Positions 20,061-28,652 of a DNA stretch of 64,000 bases are shown one piece after another. Each line of letters begins with the position of its first letter. Within the stretch, counting starts at the first letter, position 1. The stretch covers positions 1 to 64,000 of the forward strand of contig JAMJFS010000007.1 in assembly GCA_023544565.1 (NCBI GenBank). The letters are read 5' to 3'. The position numbers were made by a program, and so were the translations under genes. This DNA comes from Methanosarcinaceae archaeon (GTDB taxonomy: Archaea; Halobacteriota; Methanosarcinia; Methanosarcinales; Methanosarcinaceae). The notes below the pieces were generated by a model. The model was not told the DNA's origin and did not search any database. It was given only the letters and a program-made list of their open reading frames with translations.

Positions 20061-20975
20061 TCAGATATACGAATCTGCAATTGGTGTATTCATATACTTG
20101 CATCGCTGTTGTTCGCACATCATTTGCCAGAAAGGGATCTCCTCAAGAACATGTGATCTAATATCGCCTGCGTTCCCACCTTTTTCTGACATGTCGATAG
20201 CATTGCGGTATAATCCTATGATGGTTTTTATCATCTCAGGGTTCATGCACCGCCCGACAACTTTCAGGGCTGCGACTCCCACGTCCATCAGGTCTGGAAC
20301 GCTGCAAAGTGAACAGTCCATTCCTGCATCAAGGATCGGATGCAGCCTGTTATCCACACTGACCTTGTAATTCGCACGGCACGGCAATCCGAAGTTGATG
20401 GATTCATCCGCGCTGTGTATTAAGTGGCATGTACCGTTGATGTTCGAACATCCGAACTGACCGAACAGTTCAAGTTCCACTCCGGTTTTGTTAAGTTGCC
20501 GTATCTCGTCAAGTGTTATCTTAAACGGCAGTACGACCTTGGTCACACCCATGTCTTTCAGGAGTTCAAGTTGTCCCAGATTAAATGTATTAAGCAGTAC
20601 GCTCCCATGAATCTGAAGTCCGAGGTCGAGTTCATTGATAAGCTCCAGTGCGCCGAATTCCCCCACGATAAGTGCATCTACGCCTGCATTCACACCCCGC
20701 ATCACGTGTTCGATGAACATCTCTTCGAGTCCGTCTCCAAGATATGGTGTGTTCACGGTATAATCGACCTGGACACTGTGGCTGTGTGCATACTCGACGA
20801 TATCATGCAGTTGATCTGGTGTCGTGACATTGCAACTTCGTCCGCGTCCTGAAAGGTTCAGGTTCACAAATCCCGGCGTTTCCAATCCAATGTATATCTC
20901 ATCCGCGCCTGCAGAGATTACGTTCTTTGTAGTTTCCATCGACTCTGCTGGAGCCATTAAGGACATTTTTGTCAT
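20061..20975 (-). CDS. Peptidase U32 family protein (UbiU/YhbU-like)
   Basis: A 304-aa U32-family TIM-barrel protein. It shows the N-terminal MAPAESMETTKNVISAGADEIYIG and conserved cysteines in GCSNINGTCH, GLPCRANY and GMDCSLC. These match the Fe-S ligands and RANY-type strand of UbiU/YhbU proteins. I took the ATG at 20975. A TTG 42 bp upstream is in frame but adds unconserved sequence. It is the first gene of a pair with the UbiV-like gene. Confidence 0.8.
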   Translation of the reverse strand: MTKMSLMAPAESMETTKNVISAGADEIYIGLETPGFVNLNLSGRGRSCNVTTPDQLHDIVEYAHSHSVQVDYTVNTPYLGDGLEEMFIEHVMRGVNAGVDALIVGEFGALELINELDLGLQIHGSVLLNTFNLGQLELLKDMGVTKVVLPFKITLDEIRQLNKTGVELELFGQFGCSNINGTCHLIHSADESINFGLPCRANYKVSVDNRLHPILDAGMDCSLCSVPDLMDVGVAALKVVGRCMNPEMIKTIIGLYRNAIDMSEKGGNAGDIRSHVLEEIPFWQMMCEQQRCKYMNTPIADSYI

Positions 20976-21141
20976 GTTTATCGTTGTGTGTAATGTGAAA
21001 TTATTAGGACAAATCAACCAAATAGATGTTCGATTTGATTGGGGATTTAGATAGAAGATTTCGTAGAAATTTTATAGAGAGAATTTTGATAGAATTTCTC
21101 GATACTGTAATAGGATTGCTGCAATATATTAATATCCTAAA

Positions 21142-21570
21142 CTATGAATGAGGCATCGATCGAAGTTTGTAATTCTTGAACCGCGTCATCGCTTCGATCT
21201 TCTCTCTTGCACTGGCGAATTGGTTATCCTCGATCCTGTGCTTTGCATCGTTCCAGAGTTTTCTGAAATAATAAAAATATTCAGACAGGTCTACACTGTT
21301 CCCGAAAATAGTTTCGTGGTTATTGATCACTGACATCTTTATCTGTAAGGGGAGAAGTTCGAATATTTTGATATCATATATTGGAGGAGCTTGTCCCAAT
21401 ATCTCTTTCCAGAGTTTCAGGCATTTGTCCCTGTCACGTTCTCTGGTTATTACTGCAATATCAATATCTGAACGCTCATTTGCGTTTTTTGAAGCATATG
21501 AGCCAAATACGACTACTTCGTAATCCTTGAGGAATTCAAGGTCATTTTTGATATCTCTATCATAGAGCAT
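21142..21570 (-). CDS. MNT-domain nucleotidyltransferase antitoxin (MntA-like)
   Basis: A 142-aa minimal nucleotidyltransferase. The motif GS-X10-DXD is present as GSYASKNANERSDID, with VVVFG before it. In type VII toxin-antitoxin systems MntA AMPylates its HEPN partner on a tyrosine. The start overlaps the end of the HEPN gene by 11 bp, giving a HEPN-first operon. The C-terminal half adds a helical segment (residues 95-142) that could itself be HEPN-like. Confidence 0.85.
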   Translation of the reverse strand: MLYDRDIKNDLEFLKDYEVVVFGSYASKNANERSDIDIAVITRERDRDKCLKLWKEILGQAPPIYDIKIFELLPLQIKMSVINNHETIFGNSVDLSEYFYYFRKLWNDAKHRIEDNQFASAREKIEAMTRFKNYKLRSMPHS

Positions 21571-21967
21571 TCAATTTATCCTCTATTATATCAATGAATT
21601 CACTTAACATTTCTTTTATCTCTTCGATGTTTTCCAGTATTAAATCCATGTTGACTTTACCGTAATGGTGAATAATCGCATTTCGCATTCCATTCAGGTT
21701 TTTTAGGTTAGGTGCGATATTGGGATTGACTTCAAGTTTTTGTACCAGCACATCAATATTCTTATAGTCATCACTGACATCGAGACCCATATCATGAACA
21801 AGCATGGCAGCCATGTCCACTGCTGCTTCGATACTTGTCTGAACCCGATATAGAATTCCATCTAATGTAAGATCATCAAATGAATCTGTATCTTCTGGAA
21901 TGTCGTATATTTTTTCGATGATATACCCAATCTTGGATTTATATTGTTTAAGACGTTCTTCTTTCAT
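21560..21967 (-). CDS. HEPN-domain RNase toxin (HepT-like, DUF86)
   Basis: A 135-aa helical protein of the HepT/DUF86 family. The catalytic and modification motif RX4HXY is intact as RNAIIHHY. The family cleaves or trims RNA and is silenced by polyAMPylation by MntA, encoded just downstream. I chose the ATG at 21967 because GAGGAAA lies just upstream. An earlier in-frame ATG has no such site. The pair looks functional. Confidence 0.85.
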   Translation of the reverse strand: MKEERLKQYKSKIGYIIEKIYDIPEDTDSFDDLTLDGILYRVQTSIEAAVDMAAMLVHDMGLDVSDDYKNIDVLVQKLEVNPNIAPNLKNLNGMRNAIIHHYGKVNMDLILENIEEIKEMLSEFIDIIEDKLNAL

Positions 21968-22073
21968 CGATTTCCTCGCTGTGATCATTCATGACTGCTA
22001 CTGTTTGTATATAACTTTATGAACGATTGTGTTTTTAAGCATATCGTTTTTTTCGTATGTGAACTTGAAAAAA

Positions 22074-22832
22074 TCAACAATTGGCAACAGAAAATGCATT
22101 ATCCACAAACTTTTGATATGTCATCCCGATAATAGTATCAAGATTGACAATATCCTCGCGGTTGTATTCGAGCAACAATTCCAGCGCACCCTTTTCTCCG
22201 CGTTCGTATCTACGCCACAGACGTACGGCCTCAAAACCATCGATCCCTGTTGTTTCATCACTTCTCGATATCCCGAGCGTACGTTCGATATTCTTCAACC
22301 CGCCGCTAAGACCTATGCGCCGGAGAGGATACATCAGGTCGATGTGCAGTTGATTGAATTCTATCTGTGGATACTTTTGTTTAATGAATGGCAGGTCAAA
22401 ACGTGCGCCATTGAACGTGATGAGAAGTTCATACTTTGCGAGTTCTTCAACGATATCGTCAAGATCTATTCCGCGCACATATGTCTTTGCATCTTTTCCA
22501 TCATATATCCCAACGACCGTGAGGTCATCGTATTCTGGCGACAATCCTGTTGTTTCAATATCTACATAAGCAACAGAGCCAGAAAAATGCCTGTATGCAC
22601 GCCAATGTTCTGATCTTGGTAGTGCGTTGGCAAAGAATTCAAAATCCTGCGCATCGAGACGGTCGTTGGATTCATCGACCCCTGCAATTATGGTCTCTTT
22701 TTTGGTGACAGATATGGGAATTGTGTCATGTTGTTCCATGAACTCGGACCATTTTCTAATGCCGCTTGACCATATCTTGTGTTCGATAGTTTTTCCTATA
22801 CTTTGGATGTGGATGTATGTACTTGTAAGCAT
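22074..22832 (-). CDS. DEDDy 3'-5' exonuclease domain protein (YprB/RNase H-like)
   Basis: A 252-aa protein of the RNase_H_2/YprB exonuclease group. The three exonuclease motifs are visible: YVDIETTGL (motif I, near residue 88), FNGARFDLPF (motif II, near 140) and a C-terminal YNREDIVNL (motif III, DEDDy). The N-terminal 80 residues are specific to this family. The nucleic-acid target is unknown. It stands alone, divergent from mdh across a 420-bp gap. Confidence 0.85.
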   Translation of the reverse strand: MLTSTYIHIQSIGKTIEHKIWSSGIRKWSEFMEQHDTIPISVTKKETIIAGVDESNDRLDAQDFEFFANALPRSEHWRAYRHFSGSVAYVDIETTGLSPEYDDLTVVGIYDGKDAKTYVRGIDLDDIVEELAKYELLITFNGARFDLPFIKQKYPQIEFNQLHIDLMYPLRRIGLSGGLKNIERTLGISRSDETTGIDGFEAVRLWRRYERGEKGALELLLEYNREDIVNLDTIIGMTYQKFVDNAFSVANC

Positions 22833-23253
22833 GTTTTTAGTCTCGTTTTTTAGAGTCTATATGGATTGATTTGTATTAATTATAACGTTTCGCGTTTAGA
22901 GTTTAACGTTTCGTATTTATATAGATGTGATGAGATCGCTGCATAAATTATATTGTTCGATTTGAAACTAAAACCAATACAACCGCCATAGGCGGCGCAT
23001 TCCCACACCACTGCCCTCGTAATATGGACTTTTCTGACAGTCTTTTGTAAGATTGCGTACTTCGAATTTATGCGACAATAATTCATTATTTTTTCGTTTA
23101 GGAGGGAAAGTGCCGCCTAAGGCGGATTGTTTTGGCATCAAAAATAACTAAATAAATACAAAGTTTCAATAGTGTTGGTGAATGCTAATGGGCAAAACAT
23201 AATAAAGGAATCTGGCATTACTATGCACAAATCACAATAATAGGTGTTTAAAA
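22833..23253. other. 420-bp intergenic region with GC palindromes and direct repeats
   Basis: No convincing gene. It holds two short direct repeats of AACGTTTCG (22884 and 22904), two GC palindromes in AT-rich DNA (CCGCC ATA GGCGG at 22983-22995, and CCGCC TAA GGCGG at 23114-23126 inside GTGCCGCC), and the mdh leader with GGTG before the ATG. The regulatory role is unproven. Confidence 0.6.
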
Positions 23254-24177
23254 ATGACAAAAATCACAGTTATCGGCGCAGGTAATGTGGGTGCCACCAC
23301 AGTCCAGCGTCTTGCGGAATTACAACTTGGCGACCTTGTTATGACGGATGTTGTTGATGGTCTGCCACAGGGTAAGGCTCTTGATCTTATGCAAGCTGCT
23401 CCTGTTATGGGATATGATGTTGATGTACTCGGTACGACCGATTATGCAGACATTGCGGATTCTGATGTTGTTGTCATGACAGCAGGAATTGCACGAAAGC
23501 CGGGCATGAGCCGGGATGACCTGCTGGCTATCAATGGTAAGATCACAACACAGGTTTGTGAGAAGATTGCAGAATATGCTCCAAAGGCGACTGTAATTAC
23601 GGTCACTAATCCGCTTGATATAATGACTTACGTTGCACTAAAAGCAACAGGATTTGAGCACAATCGTGTGTTCGGGATGAGCGGTGTGCTTGATTCGAGC
23701 AGGTTTGCAGCGTTTATAGCAATGGAGATCGGCTGTTCTGTGCGTGATGTTGATGCAATGGTGCTTGGCGGACACGGCGATTCAATGGTTCCGGTGCCAC
23801 AGTACACAACAGTTTATGGTATTCCAATATCAGAACTGATGTCACAGGAGTCTGTTGATAGATTGGTTTTGCGTACCATTAACGGTGGAGCGGAAATTGT
23901 TGACTATCTCAAGACAGGCAGTGCATTCTATGCACCATCTGCATCTGTTGCCAAGATGGTTGAGGCTGTTGTCAAAGATTCAAAAAGAATACTTCCATGT
24001 GCTGCGTATTTGCAGGGTGAGTACAATGCGAGGGATGTGTATCTTGGTGTGCCTGTTAAATTGGGTAAGGGCGGCGTTGAGGAGATCATTGAACTTCAAC
24101 TTACGGATGAGCAATCAAAGGCTTTATCAAACTCTGTTGCTGCTGTGCGTGATGGGATTGCAAAACTACAACTGTAA
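23254..24177 (+). CDS. mdh: Malate dehydrogenase (LDH-like type)
   Basis: A 307-aa NAD(P)-dependent malate dehydrogenase. It shows the Rossmann motif GAGNVGAT (residues 8-15), the substrate loop ARKPGMSRDDLL with the arginine that selects for oxaloacetate/malate, VTNPLD, and the catalytic histidine in GGHGDSMVP. It belongs to the LDH-like malate dehydrogenase group common in archaea. It would interconvert malate and oxaloacetate in the partial TCA cycle. GGTG precedes the ATG. It appears monocistronic. Confidence 0.96.
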   Translation: MTKITVIGAGNVGATTVQRLAELQLGDLVMTDVVDGLPQGKALDLMQAAPVMGYDVDVLGTTDYADIADSDVVVMTAGIARKPGMSRDDLLAINGKITTQVCEKIAEYAPKATVITVTNPLDIMTYVALKATGFEHNRVFGMSGVLDSSRFAAFIAMEIGCSVRDVDAMVLGGHGDSMVPVPQYTTVYGIPISELMSQESVDRLVLRTINGGAEIVDYLKTGSAFYAPSASVAKMVEAVVKDSKRILPCAAYLQGEYNARDVYLGVPVKLGKGGVEEIIELQLTDEQSKALSNSVAAVRDGIAKLQL

Positions 24178-24267
24178 AATGTTATATATAATGCAGAACA
24201 TTTCATAAATTATAAATTGCTTAAGCATATGTTTAATTAACCACAATAAAGGATCACAAGGGATATC

Positions 24268-24537
24268 ATGCGCGCAGAGATCACATCATTATTTGGATTG
24301 AACGTTTATACTGACGTTGGAACATACATAGGAAAAGTCAGCGACCTTATACTTGATGCAAATGGCCGAAAAGTTAGCGGGCTTGCTGTTTCAGACATTA
24401 ATCGTGAGGTATTTGATGTTCCTACAAAAGGTATTATAATACCGTATAGATGGGTTGTGACAACCGGCGATATTGTAATTATCAGGGATGTTGTGAAAAA
24501 ATTCAGTCCTCCTAAAAAGGTGGAAGAAGAATATTAA
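24268..24537 (+). CDS. PRC-barrel domain protein
   Basis: An 89-aa protein consisting of one PRC-barrel (LFGLNVYTDVGTYIGKVSDL, then IIIPYRWVVTTGDIVII) with a short charged tail. Archaeal stand-alone PRC-barrel proteins are abundant. Some are linked to CdpB-type cell division proteins, others to RNA metabolism. I cannot assign this one. A copy of the two-hairpin repeat begins at the base after its stop codon. Confidence 0.88.
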   Translation: MRAEITSLFGLNVYTDVGTYIGKVSDLILDANGRKVSGLAVSDINREVFDVPTKGIIIPYRWVVTTGDIVIIRDVVKKFSPPKKVEEEY

Positions 24538-24600
24538 CGAGAAAATTCACCCATATGGTTGAATTAACTCGAACGATATAATTCATAAATTAACTATACT
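24538..24600 (-). repeat. Single copy of the two-hairpin repeat filling the PRC-barrel/thg1 gap
   Basis: On the minus strand the order is AT-rich hairpin, CGAG, TT, AATTC, AACC, loop ATAT, GGGT, GAATT, TT, CTCG. The outer CGAG/CTCG and the AATTC/GAATT stem are perfect. The usual GA/GA loop is replaced by AA opposite GT. It begins one base after one stop codon and ends one base before the next ATG. Confidence 0.85.
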
Positions 24601-25326
24601 ATGAAAAGGCGAGAGATCTATGCCAATCTGCGTTGCGCGCCGCCTGTGATTATACGCGTTGACGGCAGGAATTTTAAAAATACGTTATCACGTTTCAATT
24701 TTGAAAAACCATATGATAAGCGGTTCGCATCTGCAATGGCGGATTCGGTTGAACTTTTTTTTAAAAAAAGCGGCATGAGTCCGGTTTTTGCATATACATT
24801 CTCAGATGAGATTAATTTTCTGTTCACAGACACTGCTTTTAATGAGCGCGTTGAGAAACTTGACTCTATTATTCCAAGTTATATCAGCAGTGCTCTTACC
24901 ATTCTACTCGGCCTGGATGAACCAATTTCTTTTGATTCAAGGATCGTGCCCCTGAATAATGACCAGATTATTGAATATCTGATATGGCGACAACGCGAGG
25001 CATGGAGAAACTGTGTCAGTTCATACGGATATTACACGCTGCGTTCAGAAGGTTTGAATGAAAGCGAAGCTGCGTCGCAGATGAAGGGGAAAAACGTGAG
25101 CAATGTACATGAGTTGTTATTTGAGAGGGGAATAAATCTTGCAAAGACACATGCATGGCAACGGCGAGGAATTGTGATCCACAAGGAAGAATATGAGATT
25201 TCGGGATTCAATCCGGTGGAAAATGTGGAAACAGAATCCATACGTACAAAGGTGGTTCAAAACTGGGATGTACCGATCTTTAATTCCGATGAAGGCAACG
25301 CATTTTTGAATGATTGCATTAATTAA
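24601..25326 (+). CDS. thg1: tRNA(His) guanylyltransferase, archaeal Thg1-like
   Basis: A 241-aa reverse (3'-5') polymerase-fold enzyme that adds or repairs the 5' end of tRNA, classically G-1 of tRNA-His. Signature residues are visible: IIRVDGRNFKNTLSRF (first metal-binding Asp), FSDEINFLF (second acidic pair) and HAWQRRGI. The length suits archaeal Thg1-like proteins. There is no Shine-Dalgarno sequence outside the intergenic repeat directly upstream. An 18-bp tandem repeat follows. Confidence 0.93.
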   Translation: MKRREIYANLRCAPPVIIRVDGRNFKNTLSRFNFEKPYDKRFASAMADSVELFFKKSGMSPVFAYTFSDEINFLFTDTAFNERVEKLDSIIPSYISSALTILLGLDEPISFDSRIVPLNNDQIIEYLIWRQREAWRNCVSSYGYYTLRSEGLNESEAASQMKGKNVSNVHELLFERGINLAKTHAWQRRGIVIHKEEYEISGFNPVENVETESIRTKVVQNWDVPIFNSDEGNAFLNDCIN

Positions 25327-25349
25327 GGTTTTCAAACGAATTACACATT

Positions 25350-25452
25350 AAATTATACTTACAATTAAACTTATACTTACAATTAAACTTAAACTTACAA
25401 TTAAACTTAAACTTACAATTAAACTTAAACTTACAATTAAACTTAAACTTAC
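25350..25452. repeat. 18-bp tandem repeat, five full units plus a partial
   Basis: Unit AATTAAACTTAAACTTAC is repeated five times from 25363 to 25452. The first unit differs at one base, and a partial unit precedes it. It lies between thg1 and tyrS, 27 bp before the tyrS start. It looks like a slippage-prone array and could alter promoter or leader length. Confidence 0.92.
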
Positions 25453-25478
25453 AATACAGTTACACAAGCGGTGAATTA

Positions 25479-26429
25479 ATGGACAGACTTGAACTTATTA
25501 AAAGAAATGTGCAGGAAATAGTTACGGAAGAGGAACTTGACAGTCTGGTGGCATCAAAAGAACATCCTACTGCGTATGTGGGATATGAGCCAAGCGGCAA
25601 GATACACATGGGTCATGTTCTTACAGTGAATAAATTGATAGATCTGCAAAATGCCGGATTTGAGATTACTGTTCTACTTGCTGATGTGCATGCGTACCTG
25701 AACCAAAAAGGTACTCTGGAAGAGGTTCGTAAGACTGCAGATTATAACAAGCGGTGTTTCATTGCACTTGGGCTTGATGAGAAAAAAACGAATTTTGTAT
25801 ATGGTTCTGATTTCCAGCTTGGGTCTGAATATATGCTAAATGTCCTTAAACTTACACGTGCCATTTCGCTCAACCGGGCAAAACGAAGTATGGATGAAGT
25901 TGGACGTAAGATGGAGGATCCAAAGGTTTCTCAGATGGTCTATCCTATTATGCAGGCTGTTGATATTGCCATGCTTGGTGTGGATGTGGCTGTGGGTGGA
26001 ATTGACCAGAGAAAGATCCATATGCTTGCACGGGAAGGGCTGCCCGGATTTGGTTATAAGGCGCCTATCTGTATACACACCCCGATCTTGCTTGGACTGG
26101 ATGGTACGAAGATGTCATCTTCAAGTGAGAATTTCATTTCAGTTGATGATACGGAAAAGGCAATCAATAAGAAACTCAATAAGTCATTCTGCACTGCGGG
26201 TGAGATTGTGGATAATCCGGTCATTGATCTTTTCAAGTATCATATTTTCCCAAGATACGATGAGGTTGTGTTTGAGCGACCTGAGAAGTATGGGGGGAAT
26301 ATGACTTTTAGCAGCCAGCAGGAACTTGAGGATAACTTTGCATCGGGTGCTCTTCATCCGGCAGATCTTAAAGGCGGGGCAGCGAAGTATATGAATTTGA
26401 TACTTGGGCCTGTGAGGGATGTATTATAG
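25479..26429 (+). CDS. tyrS: Tyrosyl-tRNA synthetase, archaeal type
   Basis: A 316-aa class I synthetase of archaeal/eukaryotic type. HMGH (KIHMGHVLT) and KMSSS (GTKMSSSSE) are intact. YVGYEPSGKIH and QAVDIAMLGVDVAVGGIDQRK form the tyrosine-binding pocket. The short C-terminal anticodon domain is normal for archaea. GGTGA precedes the ATG at good spacing. The leader contains the 18-bp tandem repeat. Confidence 0.97.
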   Translation: MDRLELIKRNVQEIVTEEELDSLVASKEHPTAYVGYEPSGKIHMGHVLTVNKLIDLQNAGFEITVLLADVHAYLNQKGTLEEVRKTADYNKRCFIALGLDEKKTNFVYGSDFQLGSEYMLNVLKLTRAISLNRAKRSMDEVGRKMEDPKVSQMVYPIMQAVDIAMLGVDVAVGGIDQRKIHMLAREGLPGFGYKAPICIHTPILLGLDGTKMSSSSENFISVDDTEKAINKKLNKSFCTAGEIVDNPVIDLFKYHIFPRYDEVVFERPEKYGGNMTFSSQQELEDNFASGALHPADLKGGAAKYMNLILGPVRDVL

Positions 26430-26788
26430 TGATATTTATTAGCAGGTAAGTATGATTGGGTTTAATCTGAATATCAGCGAAGATTTTCTAAGAATGAATT
26501 CTAAGGGGGGTCTATTTTTTCCCATGCTTTGTGATGTCTTTCCATTATTCTAGGAGATAATTTTTACAGTCCGGATTTTGACCAGACTGTAATAATAAAT
26601 TAAGGTTCATTGCGGTTCATATTGAAAAGTGTTGAATATAATACAATTAGTTAATATAGTATAAGTGTCAAATATAATGCACAGACATATATATTGATAT
26701 ATACATAGATATAGGCATGCATATAAATGTAGATATTCAAAGTGACTAATCTGAGGGGATTTACACGAAAGCAAATCAAAAATATCAA
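26430..26788. other. AT-rich intergenic region with possible mobile-element debris
   Basis: No intact gene. An inverted pair ACAGTC (26565-26570) and GACTGT (26584-26589) sits beside a minus-strand stretch reading LSPRIMERHHKAWEKI, which resembles a short transposase-like fragment but cannot be assigned. The rest is TA-rich. The archaellin leader has GAGGGGA at 26753-26759, about 30 bp before the ATG. Confidence 0.4.
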
Positions 26789-27655
26789 ATGAACACTGAT
26801 ACCAGTGCGCAGGTCGGAATAGGGACACTTATTATTTTTATTTCTATGGTATTGGTGGCTGCAGTTGCATCTGCACTTTTGATAAAAACGTCTGGTGTTT
26901 TGCAGCAAAAAGCTTCACAGACCGGTCAGGAAACAACCAGAGAAGTTGCATCAAATATACGTGTTGACCGTGTACAGGGTGAACGTGCAACATATAAAAC
27001 AATTAATGTAGTGAATGGTGTGCCGGATTCGCTTTCTTCTTCTATCGACAAAGGTAGTATGATCGAGTGGATATCAACAAGTGGACCATTTTCAATTTCA
27101 GTAGATGGAATTAACGAAACAGTTGCAAGTGAATCATATTTTGAACATAGATTTACGACCAGTGGTAATTATAATTTTACGATAAACAGCTCAGTCGGTA
27201 ATATCACAGTTAGTGATGTTATTGATTATGGTGAAGTCACAAAACTCCATATTTCTTTGTCTCTTGGCCCGGGAAGTGAAGACATTGATCTTTCCCAGTT
27301 AATTATTTACATGTCAGATGGGATGCATATAGCGACTGTAAGATATGATACACTTGATATAAGTAGTGTGATCCATAAACCAACACATGAATATTTTTCA
27401 GTTGACTCAGTACGAATACGTGATCAGAGTGTTTTCAAGCCTTCTCAGCCGGTACTTAGAACCGGTGATATTATGCAACTGACTATAGATATACGAAAAG
27501 TATTTTCTGAAGAGGATGCTACATATACTGGATTAATGCCGAGAACGAAAATATCATTACAGATACGTCCGGAAGCCGGTGCACTTGTAGTGTCTGATTT
27601 CACAGCACCTGGTGCGTATTTTGACGATAAGTATGTTTTGTTGAGATATTTATAG
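26789..27655 (+). CDS. Archaellin (archaeal flagellin) with an inserted domain
   Basis: A 288-aa archaellin subunit. The class III signal and assembly helix [18 protein letters not shown] (residues 7-24) and the following [13 protein letters not shown] are typical of Methanosarcinales FlaB. After residue 62 about 80 residues (to 148) replace the usual short linker. They read like a small beta domain ([15 protein letters not shown], then [11 protein letters not shown]) and contain four N-glycosylation sequons (N109, N129, N133, N138). The lysine/arginine normally just before the cleavage site is missing. No other archaellum genes are in the window. Confidence 0.85.
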   Translation: MNTDTSAQVGIGTLIIFISMVLVAAVASALLIKTSGVLQQKASQTGQETTREVASNIRVDRVQGERATYKTINVVNGVPDSLSSSIDKGSMIEWISTSGPFSISVDGINETVASESYFEHRFTTSGNYNFTINSSVGNITVSDVIDYGEVTKLHISLSLGPGSEDIDLSQLIIYMSDGMHIATVRYDTLDISSVIHKPTHEYFSVDSVRIRDQSVFKPSQPVLRTGDIMQLTIDIRKVFSEEDATYTGLMPRTKISLQIRPEAGALVVSDFTAPGAYFDDKYVLLRYL

Positions 27656-27829
27656 ATCTCAGCATTTTCATTTCTTTATATTTCCGTAGTGTATAATTTA
27701 CAGAATTATATGGTGCAAATTAATCTCAAAAACGTGCAGAATATTATATAAAATGCAAGTTATTGTTGTAATGAAATAAGTGCTGTTGTCACAACATAAA
27801 TACACAGACAAATAATAAGGTGTAATCAC

Positions 27830-28570
27830 ATGAATACTTCTAAATGGTATAAAATATTTGGTATATCACTGATCGTAATATCAGCAGCCGTGTATTTCAT
27901 TCATTATCTGGTGTTTCATGATATACATCATATTTTCATTTATTTTTTGGGAGACATTGCATTTGTTCCGATTGAAGTACTGATGGTGACCTTGATCTTA
28001 CATCAATTATTGACATATATGGAAAAACGAAATATGCTGGAAAAATTGAATATGGTCATTGGAGTATTTTTCAGCGAAATAGGAACAAAGTTTTTATGTT
28101 TTTTATCCGATTTTGATCCCGATCTTGATGCTGTCAGAAATGAACTTGTTGTGACAAACGATTGGAACGATGAGGATTTTTTGTACACTAAAAAACGTTT
28201 AAAAAATTATAATTATTCTGTTGATATTCGGAATATCGATCTGGTAAAACTTAGAACTTTACTTGGTGAAAATAGAAATATATTAGTTCGTTTGCTTGAA
28301 AATCCTACTTTGTTGGAGCATGAATCCTTTACTGAACTTCTAAGAGCAGTCTTCCATCTGCTTGAAGAATTAGTCGCCAGAGGTGACCTGGAAGATCTTC
28401 CAGATACTGATCTTGATCACATTTCCGGTGACATTGGAAGAGTTTATGGTCTACTTGTTGATGAGTGGCTGGATTATATGCAACATTTGAAGAATAATTA
28501 TCCATATCTGTTTTCGCTTTCCATGAGGACGAATCCCTTTGATACATCCGCTTCACCTGTGGTAAAATGA
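27830..28570 (+). CDS. Conserved membrane protein of unknown function (246 aa)
   Basis: The N-terminus has two helices (about residues 9-27 and 36-58) joined by HYLVFHDIHHIFIYFLGD. A long cytoplasmic helical domain follows, with conserved-looking blocks MVIGVFFSEIGT, LLENPTLLEHESFTELL and NYPYLFSLSMRTNPFD. I recall similar proteins in methanogens and bacteria, all uncharacterised. The three histidines between the helices could bind metal. Its 3' end has been duplicated into a tandem repeat. Confidence 0.75.
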   Translation: MNTSKWYKIFGISLIVISAAVYFIHYLVFHDIHHIFIYFLGDIAFVPIEVLMVTLILHQLLTYMEKRNMLEKLNMVIGVFFSEIGTKFLCFLSDFDPDLDAVRNELVVTNDWNDEDFLYTKKRLKNYNYSVDIRNIDLVKLRTLLGENRNILVRLLENPTLLEHESFTELLRAVFHLLEELVARGDLEDLPDTDLDHISGDIGRVYGLLVDEWLDYMQHLKNNYPYLFSLSMRTNPFDTSASPVVK

Positions 28571-28635
28571 TTCGGTACATTCACTTAACCCTTGGTAAAA
28601 TGATTTGGTACATCCACTTAACCCTTGGTTAAGTG
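28561..28635 (+). repeat. 33-bp direct repeat derived from a gene 3' end, ending in a hairpin
   Basis: The unit starting GGTAAAATGATTCGGTACAT occurs at 28561-28593 and 28594-28626 with two differences, then partially again. The first unit contains the stop codon of the upstream gene. CACTTAACC (28615-28623), CTT and GGTTAAGTG (28627-28635) make a perfect 9-bp hairpin between this gene and the convergent lhr. Confidence 0.85.
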
Positions 28636-28652
28636 ATTCGGTGGAGAGATCA

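Noticed and set aside
22880-23086. 68-codon open frame on the minus strand
   Set aside because: No ribosome-binding site, odd composition, and it runs through GC palindromes; the region looks non-coding.
25350-25452. CRISPR or replication-origin iterons
   Set aside because: Units are contiguous 18-mers with no spacers, and there is no Orc1/Cdc6 gene or origin box nearby.
26430-26600. Insertion sequence
   Set aside because: Only a short inverted pair and a 16-residue transposase-like stretch; too little to call an element.
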